A stretch of DNA of 18,961 nucleotides from Minisyncoccota bacterium. Its GTDB lineage: Bacteria > Patescibacteriota > Minisyncoccia > Phycocordibacterales > UBA2100. The position numbers and the translations under genes are program-made. Shown here one piece after another: positions 18,819 to 18,961 of the stretch. The first letter of the stretch is position 1; the number at the start of each line of letters is the position of its first letter. The stretch is from contig JAGOTU010000010.1 of NCBI GenBank assembly GCA_018061585.1, positions 1 through 18,961 on the forward strand, in the 5' to 3' direction. Under the pieces are notes generated by a model. It made no database searches. It was given only the letters and a program-made list of their open reading frames with translations, and was not told the DNA's origin.

Positions 18819-18847
18819 TTGAGGAAAAAATCACCTCGATGTATACT
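18819..18847 (+). promoter_or_regulatory. Promoter of msrB gene
   Basis: TTGAGG (18819-18824), 17 nt, TATACT (18842-18847), then ATG after 7 nt. An inverted repeat GTGATTTT/AAAATCAC (18813-18834) covers the -35 and could be an operator. Confidence 0.6.
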
Positions 18848-18854
18848 AGCCGCA

Positions 18855-18961
18855 ATGAAAGACGGCGAGATAAAGAACAAACTGTCGCCGGCACAAGTAA
18901 GTGTCATGCTGCATCGCGTGACCGAGCCGCCGTATTTCGGCAAATTTTGGGATCATTTTGA
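18855..18961 (+). CDS. msrB: Peptide-methionine (R)-S-oxide reductase, 5' part
   Basis: The window ends inside this gene. The first 35 residues begin MKDGEIKNKLSPAQVSVML and continue through HRVTEPPYFGKFWDHF. They match the MsrB N-terminus: '.LTPeQy.V....TEpPFsGkywdh'. MsrB reduces the R-isomer of methionine sulfoxide in proteins using thioredoxin or glutaredoxin; the catalytic cysteine and the CxxC zinc sites lie beyond the window. The start is set by TATACT 7 nt before the ATG and there is no SD, so a leaderless transcript is expected. It is divergent from the flavoenzyme gene. Confidence 0.75.
   Translation, partial: MKDGEIKNKLSPAQVSVMLHRVTEPPYFGKFWDHF

Overview
The window looks like chromosomal DNA from a small-genome bacterium. 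The best match is Patescibacteria (CPR), probably a Paceibacteria/Parcubacteria-type lineage. The signs are dense single genes, many very small proteins, a secretion-signal peptide of the CPR VirB2/pilin type, a GerMN protein, a SET-domain protein and many apparently leaderless genes. TGA ends many genes, so the code is standard (not the Gracilibacteria/SR1 code). The lineage is inference; no rRNA, tRNA or other marker is present. I found no CRISPR array, insertion sequence or tRNA.

Layout. (1) 51-2148: a conserved small unknown, a GerMN-domain envelope protein, a PQ-loop-like membrane protein, and a 34-residue secreted-peptide ORF that resembles the start of a pilin-like gene cut short. (2) 2299-3702: a flotillin/SPFH protein, visibly richer in G+C than its surroundings, with a strong promoter, a good Shine-Dalgarno (SD) site and a strong terminator. 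(3) 3913-8002: an accessory-looking block of short transcription units, each with a promoter, SD-led genes and an intrinsic terminator. It holds unknown small proteins, a nicotinamide-nucleotide adenylyltransferase-like enzyme, a zinc-dependent histone-deacetylase-family enzyme, a 59-residue protein like the RNA polymerase alpha C-terminal domain, a candidate ~100-nt non-coding RNA and a 42-residue membrane peptide. (4) 8095-13239: a stand-alone response regulator, a two-gene membrane operon on the minus strand, a PhnB-like VOC protein, a secreted SpaA-like single-domain protein, a 47-residue acidic protein, a GH15-type glucoamylase-like catalytic domain and a membrane-anchored unknown. (5) 13293-18961: a SET-domain methyltransferase, truB (convergent, overlapping it), an operon of a DUF4383 membrane protein, an unknown anchored protein and an anchored alpha/beta hydrolase, a membrane-anchored aldonolactone-oxidase-like flavoenzyme on the opposite strand, and the 5' end of msrB.

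Expression style is the clearest large-scale pattern. Outside 2299-8002 most genes have a -10 hexamer only 6-9 nt before the start codon and no SD, as expected for leaderless mRNAs. Inside 2299-8002 genes carry clear SD sites, usually a -35/-10 pair, and GC-rich hairpin terminators. A zinc deacetylase and a SET methyltransferase in one small window hint at protein lysine modification, but nothing here shows that they act together. The most original items are the ncRNA candidate at 7343-7440, the tiny ORFs at 2044-2148, 7465-7593 and 11174-11317, and the SD-led small-protein block.
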